Assembly (NCBI RefSeq): GCF_000969645.2
Contig: NZ_CP014222.1
Coordinates: 4,219,740-4,283,739 of the forward strand
Length of the DNA: 64,000 nucleotides
From: Janthinobacterium sp. B9-8
Lineage (GTDB): Bacteria > Pseudomonadota > Gammaproteobacteria > Burkholderiales > Chitinibacteraceae
Direction of reading: 5' to 3'
Positions within the stretch are counted from its first letter, which is position 1. Each line of letters starts with the position of its first letter. A model generated the notes under the pieces. It was not told the DNA's origin and did no database searches. It saw nothing but the letters and a program-made list of their open reading frames with translations. The position numbers and the translations under genes are program-made. Positions 25,861-35,728 of this stretch are shown here, piece after piece.

Positions 25861-25933
25861 TATAAGACCTATTTTTTTCGTGGGTTTGCACAGGGCAAAA
25901 GCCAATCTCTTTGCCCTGTGCTTTTATTACAAA

Positions 25934-27832
25934 TCAAGGTGCATCTACTGCCTGACCACGACCTGCTACTTTGGCAATGCGCTGTTTTAGCGGCATGCCT
26001 TGGCCTTCAAAGGCGTGGGCGTAGTGGATGGCGTTGGCCATAACTTTTTTAACGTAATCACGTGTTTCATTAAAAGGAATGGTTTCGATATAGATCACCC
26101 CATCCAAGGCCTGATTTGATTGCCATGCACGCGCTCGGCCGGGGCCTGCGTTATAGCCTGCGGTTGCCAGAATCTGGTTGTCATCCAGACGCTCCCATAT
26201 ATAGCGCAAATAAAAGGTACCAAAGCTGATATTGGTCGTTAATTCGTTCACTTCGGATTGATTAAAGTTTTTCTTGCCTAGTTTTCCCGCCACCCATTTG
26301 GCCGTGCCGGGCATCAGCTGCATTAAGCCACTGGCCCCAACTCCTGAGCGGGCAATACTAATAAAACGGCTTTCTTGCCTCATCAGTCCGTAAACCCAAG
26401 CCGGATCAATGCCTTCGTTTTTAGCGGCAGGCTCAACTAAATTGAGGTAAGGAGTAGGGTAACGCAGTGAAAAATCATGCAGCTGGCGGGTGCGCTCGGC
26501 CGAATAAATCGAGCGGTCGTACCAGTTTTGCTTGCGTGCTAACTCGGCCGCAGCGAGCAGCTGCTGGTCTGTTAAGCCCTTCATGGCCCAATTCCACTCG
26601 CGGATAGCTTCAATGCGCCAGTCCTGATCGATCAGGGCTAAAGCGCGTTGCACGCCCGGCATGGCGCGGATTTGTTTGATTTCTGTGTCGTTAGCTTTGT
26701 AGCGAATATTGGCCGCTTCCATTGTCGGGCCAAGCTCTTCTCTGGCGAGCAGGCCATAAAAATCATGGCTTTCTGCGGCAGCGGCCCATAGCTGATTGGC
26801 TTCTATGGTTTTATTCTGGCTTTTTAAAATTCGTGCTTTCCAATAAAGCCAAGTGCTGGTCTGCTGCTCCTGGGCTGGCAGGGCTTCGATACGTGCGAGT
26901 GTGGTTTCCCAATCAGAAAAACGCAGCGCAGCGCGAATCGCCCATGCCCTATCCTCGCTATCCATCCCTGTGCTATCACCTTTGCTTAGCCAGGCGGAGG
27001 CTTGTTCATGTTGTTTCTTTGCGGCAATCAGGCCGAGCTGCTGCCATGCATAGCGCTGGTCAACGGCAGGTAATTGGCTTTCTATTCCATTGAGTAAGCT
27101 TGCCGCTCGATCCGGATTATTTCGCGCAATGCGCCCCAAGGCATAAATGGCTAGCTCTCGTCCAGCTTGAGTAGACAGAGATTGCTTTGCAAATTGATTT
27201 TCTGGATTAGCGGCGAGTGCACTGATATTTTTTGCGGTGAATTCGCTAGGGTTGCCTGCGCGAGCACCCAACTGGCGAGCGAGATCGGTGCGATTGTCGC
27301 TTAGGGCTAAGCGGATACGCGCCCAGGCATCGGCTTTAGTCAGCTCATTGTTTTCAAATAAGGCATCAAATACGGGGTTGCATGCCTCGCTTTGTGGTTT
27401 GGCAGAAAACCAGAGTGGTTTTGCTTCTGAAAGGGGCGCTGCTTCATTATTTGCTATGGCTGATTGCGCACGTAAGCATTGCAGCTCACCGCTTTTATTA
27501 TCGAGTTTTGCATATTCAGCATTGAAACTCGCCCAGCTTTTACGGCGGCCCAGTTCTTTAAGCCATTCGCCACGAAAGCGTTCTATCAGCGGGCTATTGT
27601 CGTAGTTTTTTAAAAAACTCTGCGCATCGCTTTCGCTTACGGTATTGAGCTGGCTGCTGAGCCAGTAATAACGCGGGTACATTTCTAGTGCATCACCATT
27701 GCTTGCATCTGCCATTTTGGCAATGGTGGGTAAGTCGCGGCTGCGGGCGGCCTCACGCAGTAATGATAAATCCAAGCGGGCTTGAACGCTGGCGGAGAGC
27801 GAGAGTGAGGCAATTAATAAAATTTTTTTCAT
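25934..27832 (-). CDS. slt: Soluble lytic murein transglycosylase (Slt70-like)
   Basis: The enzyme cleaves peptidoglycan glycan strands in the periplasm with formation of 1,6-anhydro ends. A signal peptide (KKILLIASLSLSASVQA) is followed by a long helical superhelix domain of about 430 residues, then the C-terminal catalytic domain with ESRF (catalytic Glu, about residue 484), GASGLMQLMPGTAKW and ATAGYNAGPGRARAW. The 632 residues match Slt family size. The reductase gene follows 73 bp downstream. Confidence 0.93.
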   Translation of the reverse strand: MKKILLIASLSLSASVQARLDLSLLREAARSRDLPTIAKMADASNGDALEMYPRYYWLSSQLNTVSESDAQSFLKNYDNSPLIERFRGEWLKELGRRKSWASFNAEYAKLDNKSGELQCLRAQSAIANNEAAPLSEAKPLWFSAKPQSEACNPVFDALFENNELTKADAWARIRLALSDNRTDLARQLGARAGNPSEFTAKNISALAANPENQFAKQSLSTQAGRELAIYALGRIARNNPDRAASLLNGIESQLPAVDQRYAWQQLGLIAAKKQHEQASAWLSKGDSTGMDSEDRAWAIRAALRFSDWETTLARIEALPAQEQQTSTWLYWKARILKSQNKTIEANQLWAAAAESHDFYGLLAREELGPTMEAANIRYKANDTEIKQIRAMPGVQRALALIDQDWRIEAIREWNWAMKGLTDQQLLAAAELARKQNWYDRSIYSAERTRQLHDFSLRYPTPYLNLVEPAAKNEGIDPAWVYGLMRQESRFISIARSGVGASGLMQLMPGTAKWVAGKLGKKNFNQSEVNELTTNISFGTFYLRYIWERLDDNQILATAGYNAGPGRARAWQSNQALDGVIYIETIPFNETRDYVKKVMANAIHYAHAFEGQGMPLKQRIAKVAGRGQAVDAP

Positions 27833-28163
27833 AGTTTTTCGTTATGTATTGAGCAAGCGGCACTTCAAGCATAACCGAGGCTTGTGGGGATTCGTAGGTC
27901 AGTAATTGTAAAAGAGAAAAATATTTGTTTTTTACCCCATAAAACCACTGCTGGGCTGACGATTACTGTGAGTATCTGTTTCAGCTCTGCCTTGGGTGGT
28001 GCGTGGCTTAGCTCAGCTTGCTTTACGTTTGTGTGCTGGTTTTGCCTATTTCTGCATCAGATGGAACGTGGCAGGATGGCTGTTAGCGGTCTAACTTTAA
28101 AATTAAATCTTGTCCCGCTGCCTTGTCGATTGCCTTTATCCATAAATCTGGAAGATACCCCTG
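27833..28163. promoter_or_regulatory. Divergent gap between slt and the hybrid kinase
   Basis: About 330 bp separate the two divergent starts and should hold both promoters. A frame open across 27884-28348 has no supporting start site or protein features and overlaps the kinase. No repeat module or clear operator was seen. Confidence 0.4.
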
Positions 28164-31100
28164 ATGCAGCAACGATTTTTCCAAGAGCAAATGGGAAAGC
28201 TAACTGCGTTTCAGCTGCGAGTCGTTTCGTTTGTGCTGTTGATTGCTGGTTGGCTGGCGATTGCTTTTTTTTCAAACGGGGCTGGCAGCGTACCGATTTT
28301 GCTTGGTTTGATCTGGTTTGTGGTTTTATGGCTACTGGTTCAGCGTAAGCAAATAAACGGCCTACAGAAAGAGATAAAACAGCGGGTGGAGCTGCAGGCG
28401 CTGTTAGTTGAAAAAAATGAGCGGCTTAGTAGTGCAGAACAGGCGATTGAGCGTGCTTGCTTTGAGGCAGAAGTGGCTCATCAGCAAGTCGTAGAAATGT
28501 CGAATGCCCTGCCTTTAGTGGTTTTTCAAATGCAGGCCCATCAAGATGGAACGCATTTTTATAACTTTATTAACCAAAGGGTGGAACAGGTGCTGGGGGT
28601 TTCTGCGGAGGATCTAAATATCGATCCCGAGCTGCGCTGGCGTTATGTGCACGATGACGATAAAGCATTTGCACAAAATGCGGTTCGGGATGCATCGGCC
28701 AGGATTTGCGCAGGGCAAACAGCGAATACCATTGAAATGACGGTGCGTGTTTTGCTGCAAGAACAATTGCACTGGGTCTTATTTAGCTGTTGCCCTTCTC
28801 CACCTCTGCCCGATGGCTCGGTGATTTGGAATGGTTATTACCAGGATATTACCAAGCGCAAGCATGCCGAAGACGAGCTTCGTGAAAGTGAAGCCTATAA
28901 TAAAATGCTATTTCAAGAATCGCACCGGCCTTTGGTGGTGCACGATCCTCAGGCCAATGGCTTTATTGATTGCAATGAAGCAGCAGTTAAAATTTACGGC
29001 TTTGCCAGTAAAGAAGAATTATTAGGCAAAACGCCACTCGATGTTTCTGCGCCTTTTCAATATGACGGTACAGATACTAAAACGGCGATGGAGCGGCAAG
29101 ATCACTCGGCGCTTGAACATGGCATTGAGGCGTTTGAATGGCGGCATCAGCGGGCAAATGGCGAAATATGGGACGCCATGGTTTATTTAATGCTCTTTAA
29201 TTATCATGGCCGACAATTATTGCAATTTACGCTGGATGATATTACTGAGCGAAAACGCGCCGAAAGAAAAATCCTGTTTAATCGTTATGTGGTAGAAAAT
29301 GCAGGCGCCATGCTATGGCTTGATGCAGAGACGGCGCAAATACAATATGTAAATAAAGCTGCAATTGAATATTTGGGTTATTCGGCAGAGCAATGCCTGA
29401 CGCTTACCGTGCCGGATATTGATCCTGATTTTGATTTAGATCGTTATCATGGCGCTGTGCAGGCTTTGCGCGAATCGGGTAAACCGAACACCTTTGAAAC
29501 ACGGCACCTCTGCGCGGATGGCCGCATTCTTGATGTAGAAATCACTTCTTCCTTAGTTGAAGATGATGAAAGAATGCTGGTTATTGCAAGTAGTAAAGAT
29601 ATTACTTCGCAAAAAAAAGTAGAAGCTGCAATGCTGCGCGCTAAAGAAATAGCGGAAGATGCCACGCAAATGAAATCTGATTTTCTGGCGAATATGAGCC
29701 ATGAAATCCGTACGCCCATGAATGCGATTATTGGCCTTAGTCATTTGGCGCTTAAAACCGAGCTTAATCCTCGGCAATTAGATTATGTAAAAAAAATACA
29801 GCAATCAGGCCAGCATCTCTTGGGTATTATTAATGATGTATTGGATTTTTCTAAAATTGAAGCAGGTAAATTAACTGTAGAGAAAAGTGAGTTTAATTTA
29901 GATGAGCTATTAGATAATGTAGCAAACCTTGTTTCTGAAAAAGCCTATGCAAAAAATCTGGAGTTGATTTTTGATGTAGGCTTGGATGTGCCGATTAATT
30001 TAATAGGCGATTCATTACGCTTAAGCCAGATCTTAATTAATTATGCAAATAATGCGGTGAAATTTACCGAGCAGGGTGAAATTGATATTCTTATCCGGCT
30101 GCGTGAATCCACCGATGGCGAAGTGCTATTGTATTTTGCAGTGCAAGACACCGGCATTGGCCTGACGGCAGAGCAGGTGAGTCGCCTGTTTCAAAGCTTT
30201 CAGCAGGCAGATGCCTCTACATCGCGCAAATACGGCGGCACGGGTTTAGGTTTGGCCATTTCCAAAAAGCTGGCTGAGCTGATGGGGGGCGAAGTGGGCG
30301 TGACTAGTGAATTGGGTCAGGGCTCTACTTTTTGGTTTACGGCCAGATTAGGCGTAAGCCGCCGCACAGGGCGTGCTTTGCCTGCGCGTGATTTGCACTC
30401 TTTACGTGTGCTGGTGGTGGATGACAATCAGAGCGCCCGCGTGGTGCTGGCCGATATGCTCAGCAGTATGCATTTTATTGTGAGTAAGGCGGCTTCTGGT
30501 GTTGCTGCTCTTGATGCGGTGACTCAGGCGGCGAGCACTCAGCCTTTTGATATTATTTTGCTCGATTGGCAAATGCCGGGCATGACAGGGATAGAAACGG
30601 CTGAATTGATTCAGGCCTTGGGGCTAGAGCCCGCGCCGCGCCTTGTTATAGTGACTGCCTATGGCCGGGAAGATGTGTTGGAGCAGTGTAAAGCGATGGG
30701 GATTGAGCATGTTTTAATTAAGCCCATCAATGCTTCTTTGATGTTCGATACCTTGATGCACATTCTGGGTGAGTCGCATTCCGAGTCGTATATACAGGGT
30801 AATTCAGCGTTGCTTTTGAGTAATTTAACGGCCATTCAGGGCGCGCGGGTTTTATTGGCTGAAGATAATTTAATTAATCAAATGGTGGCGGCCGAGCTAC
30901 TCAGAGATGCGGGCCTTGTGGTGGAGATTGCGGCAAATGGTCGTATTGCTTTGGAAATGGCGCAGGCTCAACCCTACGATATTATCCTGATGGATATGCA
31001 AATGCCTGAAGTCAATGGCATTGAGGCCACTTATGCCTTGCGTGCTTTACCCGCATTAGCCAGGCTACCGATTGTGGCGATGACTGCCAATGCTATGCAG

Positions 31101-31634
31101 GTAGATAGAGAACGCTGCCTTGAAGCGGGCATGGTTGATTTTATTAGCAAGCCCATCGAGCCTGAGGCTTTGTTTAAAACGCTGCTGCGCTGGATTAAAC
31201 CTCAGCAGGGCATGGCAGCCGCTCAAGCTGAGCCTGCCAGCTTGTTGCCTGAGCAGATATTAGGTTTAGACAGGGTGGCAGGTATGCACCATGTGCTGGG
31301 TAAAGAAGATCGCTACATTGCCATGTTGCAAGGCTTTAGCCTTCAGCAAGCCCATACCGGGCTTGAAATACGTGCCGCACTCGATCAGGGTGATTCAATA
31401 AGAGCCGAGCGCCTGGCGCGTACTTTAAAAGGGCTTGCTGACAATATTGGGGCGGCTAGTTTGCGGCGTGTGGCTGCTGCGGTAGAAGAGGGGATTCATC
31501 AGGGCTCGCTGCGGGATGAAACCTTATCGGTGTTGCAAGCATCATTGGCTAAGCAGGTTGCGGCGATTAAGGCGGCGTTACCCGCCACATCTCAAACCAT
31601 AATAACGGAAGACAATTTTGATTCTCTGGCGTGA
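28164..31634 (+). CDS. Hybrid sensor histidine kinase: three PAS, HisKA, HATPase, two receivers, degenerate Hpt
   Basis: The 1156-residue inner-membrane sensor has two TM helices (about 18-38 and 43-62), a short coiled coil, three PAS regions (about 110-240, 245-375, 380-500), and the kinase box ANMSHEIRTPMNAI with His513. It also has a HATPase (GTGLGLAISKK) and two receivers with Asp801 (LLDWQMPGM) and Asp944 (LMDMQMPEV). The C-terminal Hpt-like helix reads ERLARTLKGLADNIGA, where the usual phospho-accepting His is Arg1086. No partner regulator is next to it. Signal and output are unknown. Confidence 0.92.
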   Translation: MQQRFFQEQMGKLTAFQLRVVSFVLLIAGWLAIAFFSNGAGSVPILLGLIWFVVLWLLVQRKQINGLQKEIKQRVELQALLVEKNERLSSAEQAIERACFEAEVAHQQVVEMSNALPLVVFQMQAHQDGTHFYNFINQRVEQVLGVSAEDLNIDPELRWRYVHDDDKAFAQNAVRDASARICAGQTANTIEMTVRVLLQEQLHWVLFSCCPSPPLPDGSVIWNGYYQDITKRKHAEDELRESEAYNKMLFQESHRPLVVHDPQANGFIDCNEAAVKIYGFASKEELLGKTPLDVSAPFQYDGTDTKTAMERQDHSALEHGIEAFEWRHQRANGEIWDAMVYLMLFNYHGRQLLQFTLDDITERKRAERKILFNRYVVENAGAMLWLDAETAQIQYVNKAAIEYLGYSAEQCLTLTVPDIDPDFDLDRYHGAVQALRESGKPNTFETRHLCADGRILDVEITSSLVEDDERMLVIASSKDITSQKKVEAAMLRAKEIAEDATQMKSDFLANMSHEIRTPMNAIIGLSHLALKTELNPRQLDYVKKIQQSGQHLLGIINDVLDFSKIEAGKLTVEKSEFNLDELLDNVANLVSEKAYAKNLELIFDVGLDVPINLIGDSLRLSQILINYANNAVKFTEQGEIDILIRLRESTDGEVLLYFAVQDTGIGLTAEQVSRLFQSFQQADASTSRKYGGTGLGLAISKKLAELMGGEVGVTSELGQGSTFWFTARLGVSRRTGRALPARDLHSLRVLVVDDNQSARVVLADMLSSMHFIVSKAASGVAALDAVTQAASTQPFDIILLDWQMPGMTGIETAELIQALGLEPAPRLVIVTAYGREDVLEQCKAMGIEHVLIKPINASLMFDTLMHILGESHSESYIQGNSALLLSNLTAIQGARVLLAEDNLINQMVAAELLRDAGLVVEIAANGRIALEMAQAQPYDIILMDMQMPEVNGIEATYALRALPALARLPIVAMTANAMQVDRERCLEAGMVDFISKPIEPEALFKTLLRWIKPQQGMAAAQAEPASLLPEQILGLDRVAGMHHVLGKEDRYIAMLQGFSLQQAHTGLEIRAALDQGDSIRAERLARTLKGLADNIGAASLRRVAAAVEEGIHQGSLRDETLSVLQASLAKQVAAIKAALPATSQTIITEDNFDSLA

Positions 31635-31981
31635 TTCGTTTGTTTGTTACTCCAAGCCTTGCCATTTTTTAACAAATCAATGCGGTATGAGCCGGGTAGT
31701 GCATTGCCTGATTGCCTGATTGCCTATGCAAATAACAAAAAAGGGCTAGAGTGTGAATTTAAACGCGCTTTATAGCCTCGATCAGATGTAAATCAATTCC
31801 TGTGTCATCTAAAATAAGCATAAATCAACCACTACGAATGCGGGCCAAGGAAGTGTGCTAGCGATTGTGCCTTCTTTGCCAAGTGATTAATCATGCCTGA
31901 TTTGCTGGCTCCCTTTCTCCCGAGACAGGCTAAAAGCAAGTAGAATCAGGGCGTTTAAGAATAAAAAACGAGAATGGGAAT
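31635..31981. promoter_or_regulatory. Upstream region of glyQS
   Basis: About 350 bp without a gene between the kinase and glyQ. It must hold the glyQ promoter. I saw no clear terminator for the kinase gene and no T-box-like structure, which would be unexpected in this phylum. Confidence 0.4.
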
Positions 31982-32878
31982 ATGCTGACTTTCCAAGAAA
32001 TTCTGCTCACGCTGCAAAACTATTGGGGCCGTAATGGTTGCGCCTTGTTGCAGCCTTACGATATTGAAGTAGGTGCGGGTACCTTTCATACCGCAACATT
32101 TCTGCGAGCCCTTGGCCCAGAGCCTTGGAATGCCGCCTATGTGCAGCCTTCACGCCGACCTAAAGACGGCCGTTACGGTGAAAACCCGAATCGCTTGCAA
32201 CACTATTATCAGTTTCAGGTGGCTTTAAAGCCGTCACCAGACAATATCCAGGATTTGTATTTGGGTAGCTTGCGCGAGCTGGGCATCGATACCAGCGTGC
32301 ATGATATTCGCTTTGTAGAAGATGATTGGGAAAGCCCGAGTCTGGGTGCATGGGGCCTAGGTTGGGAAGTCTGGCTGAACGGGATGGAAGTCACCCAGTT
32401 CACCTATTTCCAGCAGGTTGGCGGTATTGATTGCAAGCCGGTATTGGGCGAGATCACTTACGGCGTTGAGCGTCTGGCCATGTATTTGCAAGGCGTAGAA
32501 AACGTTTATGACTTGATCTGGACAGTTTATCCAAACGGCCAGAAAGTGACTTACGGCGATATCTACCATCAAAATGAAGTAGAACAATCGACTTATAATT
32601 TTGAGCACGCCAATGTGCCGCTGCTGCTTGATTTATTCAATAAATTTGAAAGCGAAGCAGCCCGCCTGATGGAAGCCAATTTGGCATTGCCAGGCTACGA
32701 GATGGTGATGAAGTGCTCGCATGTGTTTAATTTGCTGGATGCCCGTGGTGCGATTTCGGTGACCGAACGCGCCGCTTATATTGGTCGTGTTCGCACGCTT
32801 TCACGCTTGGTGGCCAGAGCCTATTACGACTCGCGTGAAGCTTTGGGTTTCCCTATGTGCCAAGTGGCGACGGCTTAA
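31982..32878 (+). CDS. glyQ: Glycyl-tRNA synthetase alpha chain
   Basis: GlyQ is the class II catalytic subunit of the alpha2-beta2 bacterial glycyl-tRNA synthetase. The start LTFQEILLTLQNYWGRNGC and segments YVQPSRRPKDGRYGENPNR (motif 2 region) and QVGGIDCKPVLGEITYGVER (motif 3, in part) are conserved. The 298 residues are normal. A GGGA site precedes the ATG. A small lipoprotein gene, 11 nt away, separates it from glyS. Confidence 0.97.
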   Translation: MLTFQEILLTLQNYWGRNGCALLQPYDIEVGAGTFHTATFLRALGPEPWNAAYVQPSRRPKDGRYGENPNRLQHYYQFQVALKPSPDNIQDLYLGSLRELGIDTSVHDIRFVEDDWESPSLGAWGLGWEVWLNGMEVTQFTYFQQVGGIDCKPVLGEITYGVERLAMYLQGVENVYDLIWTVYPNGQKVTYGDIYHQNEVEQSTYNFEHANVPLLLDLFNKFESEAARLMEANLALPGYEMVMKCSHVFNLLDARGAISVTERAAYIGRVRTLSRLVARAYYDSREALGFPMCQVATA

Positions 32879-32888
32879 GGTGATATCG

Positions 32889-33368
32889 ATGATCCGCTAT
32901 CTGCTGTTGATTACTCTTTTGGCTGGCTGTGGGAAATTTGAAGATGAGGTTTACGGCCCGCTTGAAGTTCCAAAAGAAGGCGATTGGCGTAGTTATGGCA
33001 CGATGGCGGATTATGAAATGCTGGTCGATGTGAAGTCGATTACGCACGACGATGATTACGCTCCAACCAAGTACACCTATGTTTGGTTACAGCAGAAGTT
33101 TAATGAAGATCAAACTGATGAAATAACCAAAAAGAAATATCGCTTAAAGTATTCACGTCATGCGATTGATTGCCCGTCCAAAAAAATGGCGGGTGTTTTA
33201 AGCGATTTGCGTGATGAGGAAAACGAGCAGGTGGCACGTTACGATATTCCGGGTTTTCAGTGGGAATTTGATGAGCCGCCTGCTAATAGCTTTGGCGGTG
33301 ATTTTGTTCGCCAAGTTTGTAAAATCATGGCCGAGAAAGAAGCTAAAGCTAAATTAGAAGAGAATTAA
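32889..33368 (+). CDS. Small lipoprotein encoded between glyQ and glyS
   Basis: The 159-residue product has a short hydrophobic leader and lipobox, MIRYLLLITLLAGC, so it should be lipid-anchored at Cys14. The mature part is charged, with many Asp/Glu and Lys, and ends in a lysine/glutamate-rich helix. It resembles the 'surface-adhesin E'-like lipoproteins of Neisseriales with a YVWLQQKFNE strand, but this is only an impression. The frame is open 36 codons further upstream inside glyQ; the ATG at 32889 gives the lipobox. The position between the two synthetase subunits is unusual. Confidence 0.78.
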   Translation: MIRYLLLITLLAGCGKFEDEVYGPLEVPKEGDWRSYGTMADYEMLVDVKSITHDDDYAPTKYTYVWLQQKFNEDQTDEITKKKYRLKYSRHAIDCPSKKMAGVLSDLRDEENEQVARYDIPGFQWEFDEPPANSFGGDFVRQVCKIMAEKEAKAKLEEN

Positions 33369-33373
33369 TCCCC

Positions 33374-35446
33374 ATGTCCAATCTTGTATCTCAAACACTG
33401 CTGATTGAAATTTTTACCGAAGAATTGCCACCCAAAGCACTGCCTAAATTAGGCGCAGTGTTTGCAAGTGGTATTTTTGATGAATTAGTCAAGCTAGGCT
33501 TTGTGGCTAAAGACGCCGAAGTAGAGTCGTTTGCCAGCCCGCGCCGCCTAGCCGTATCGATCGCCAATGTGCTGGCTGTGCAGCCGGACCAAGCCATCGA
33601 GCGCCGAGGCCCAGCTGTGGCTTCTGGTTTAAAAGACGGCGTGCCAACGCCTGCCTTAGCAGGCTTTGCCCGTAGCTGCGGTGTGGATGTAGCGCAATTA
33701 GCGCAGGGCTCGGATGGCAAACAAGACGTTTATATCTTTTCCTCGGTTAAAACCGGCGAAGCGCTGACTAAAGTTTTGTCGGGCATTATTGCGGCCACGC
33801 TTAAAAAACTGCCAGCGCCAAAAATGATGCGCTGGGGTGATCGGGACGGCCAGTTTATTCGTCCGGTACATGGCCTTGTGGTGCTGCACGGTGATGATGT
33901 GGTACCTGCGCAGTTTCTGCATTTAGAAGCGGGCCGCAGCACGTTGGGCCATCGTTTCTTGTCGAGCGGCGAGATTGAATTGGCCAATGCCGATGAATAC
34001 GCAGCTCGCCTGTTTGATGATGGCTTTGTAGAGGCGAGCTTTGATGCACGCCGCGCGTTGATCGCCGATCAGCTAAAAAACGCCTGCACTGAGCTGAATG
34101 CACAGATTGCGCCATCAGATGGTTTGCTGGATGAAGTGACTGCGCTGGTTGAATGGCCGGTGGTGTATACCGGTAATTTTGATGAGAAATTCCTGGATGT
34201 GCCGCAAGAGTGCTTGATCTTATCGATGCAGCAACATCAGAAATACTTCCCGCTGCTCGATCAAAATGGCAAATTGCTGCCTAAATTTTTAGTGGTTTCT
34301 AATCTAGAAACGCCAGACCCTAGCCATATTATTCATGGCAACGAACGCGTATTGCGCGCGCGTCTTTCGGATGCTGAGTTCTTCTTTGAGCAAGATAAAA
34401 AGAAGAAGCTTGAATCTCGCGTGCCGCAGCTCGCCAATGTGGTTTATCACAATAAGATTGGTAGCCAGTTTGAGCGTGTAGAGCGCCTGCAAAAAATTGC
34501 CGGTGCCATTGCTGTGAAGCTGAATGCTAATGTGGCCGATTGCAAACGCGCCGCTTATTTAGCTAAGGCCGATTTGATCGCCGATATGGTGGGCGAATTC
34601 CCTGAGCTGCAAGGCGTGATGGGCATGTATTACGCCCGTATCGATGGTGAAAACGAAGCAGTAGCTAATGCCATTGAAGGGCATTACCACCCACGTTTTG
34701 CAGGGGATACCTTGCCCGTTGGCGCGGTAGCACAGGCTGTTTCGCTGGCGGATAAGCTGGAATCTATCGTGGGGATTTATGGCATTGGCTTGATCCCAAC
34801 AGGCGACAAAGATCCATTTGCCTTACGCCGTGCCGCGCTGGGTGTCTTGCGTATGGTGCTGGATTTACCGCTGGATCTGAAAGAATTGCTCAGCATTACT
34901 GCGGAAGCTTTCCCTGCTGGTGTGGTGGCTGATGGTACGGTTGAGGGCGTGTATGGCTTTATGCAAGATCGCCTGAAAAACTATCTGGCAGCCGATTACC
35001 CTGCTGCCGATATCGATGCCGTCTTAGCGCTGAACCCAACGCTGCTGAACGAAATGGTGATTCGCTTGCAAGCTGTTGCGGCGTTTAAAGCCCTGCCAGA
35101 AGCGACTGCTCTGGCTGCGGCCAATAAGCGCATTCGCAATATCTTGAAAAAAGTCGAAGGCGATTTGCCTGAGCTGAATGCGGCTTTGTTGAGCGATGCG
35201 GCTGAAATTGCCCTGCATGCCGAGCTATTAAAGTTGCAACCTGTGGTGAGCAGTGCCTTGGCAAGTCAAGATTTTACTGGCGCACTGAAAGCACTGAGCG
35301 CTTTAAAAGAGCCCGTCGATGCGTTTTTTGATTCGGTGATGGTGATGGCGGAAGACTTAGCGGTGCGTGGCAATCGCCAAGCCCTGCTCGCCGCACTAGC
35401 CAGTCTGATGAACCGCGTGGCTGAGTTGTCTTTATTGGCAGAGTAA
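33374..35446 (+). CDS. glyS: Glycyl-tRNA synthetase beta chain
   Basis: GlyS carries tRNA-binding and HD-like domains and forms the alpha2-beta2 enzyme with GlyQ. The start LLIEIFTEELPPKALPKL and the conserved ESFASPRRLAV, MRWGDRDGQFIRPVH and DPFALRRAALGVLR segments are typical. The 690 residues match the family. It follows the small lipoprotein gene by 5 nt, so glyQ, the lipoprotein and glyS are probably one operon. Confidence 0.97.
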   Translation: MSNLVSQTLLIEIFTEELPPKALPKLGAVFASGIFDELVKLGFVAKDAEVESFASPRRLAVSIANVLAVQPDQAIERRGPAVASGLKDGVPTPALAGFARSCGVDVAQLAQGSDGKQDVYIFSSVKTGEALTKVLSGIIAATLKKLPAPKMMRWGDRDGQFIRPVHGLVVLHGDDVVPAQFLHLEAGRSTLGHRFLSSGEIELANADEYAARLFDDGFVEASFDARRALIADQLKNACTELNAQIAPSDGLLDEVTALVEWPVVYTGNFDEKFLDVPQECLILSMQQHQKYFPLLDQNGKLLPKFLVVSNLETPDPSHIIHGNERVLRARLSDAEFFFEQDKKKKLESRVPQLANVVYHNKIGSQFERVERLQKIAGAIAVKLNANVADCKRAAYLAKADLIADMVGEFPELQGVMGMYYARIDGENEAVANAIEGHYHPRFAGDTLPVGAVAQAVSLADKLESIVGIYGIGLIPTGDKDPFALRRAALGVLRMVLDLPLDLKELLSITAEAFPAGVVADGTVEGVYGFMQDRLKNYLAADYPAADIDAVLALNPTLLNEMVIRLQAVAAFKALPEATALAAANKRIRNILKKVEGDLPELNAALLSDAAEIALHAELLKLQPVVSSALASQDFTGALKALSALKEPVDAFFDSVMVMAEDLAVRGNRQALLAALASLMNRVAELSLLAE

Positions 35447-35728
35447 ACGCAAAAAAACGCTAAAAAATCTGTAGACACTAAGATCACGGAGTGAGCAAAG
35501 CGAGACTTAGGATGTGGCACTAAATGACTTCCCCAGATATTACAATCGTCATCCCCGAATGCTTTTGTCGGGGATCCAGCGGAACCACTGGATTTCCCCT
35601 TTCGCGGGAATGACGAAAGAGGGAAATTAATTTGAGCATTGTCATTAGGTCTTCTCGGTGTTCTTCCCGTTCTCTGTGTCTACAGATCTTTTGTGCTTTT
35701 TTGAAACAGATTCAAAACGGAGTCGCGT
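35447..35728. repeat. glyS-gmhB gap: nested repeats
   Basis: An outer inverted pair (AATCTGTAGACAC at about 35466 and GTGTCTACAGAT at about 35678) carries the ACGGAG-type repeat. Inside it, 35548-35614 is a compact palindromic element bounded by GTCATCCCC and GGGAATGAC, with a hairpin CCCCGA...TCGGGG at its left end. The latter looks like the GTCATTCCCGCG-type small palindromes common in proteobacteria. No gene is present. Confidence 0.75.

Noticed and set aside
27884..28348. Open frame of 154 codons before the hybrid kinase
   Set aside because: It overlaps the kinase in another frame, has no good start site, and its product is Cys/Phe/Trp-rich without domain character.
33391..35218. Several minus-strand frames inside glyS
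   Set aside because: They are shadows of a well-conserved gene; none has its own start site or family signature.
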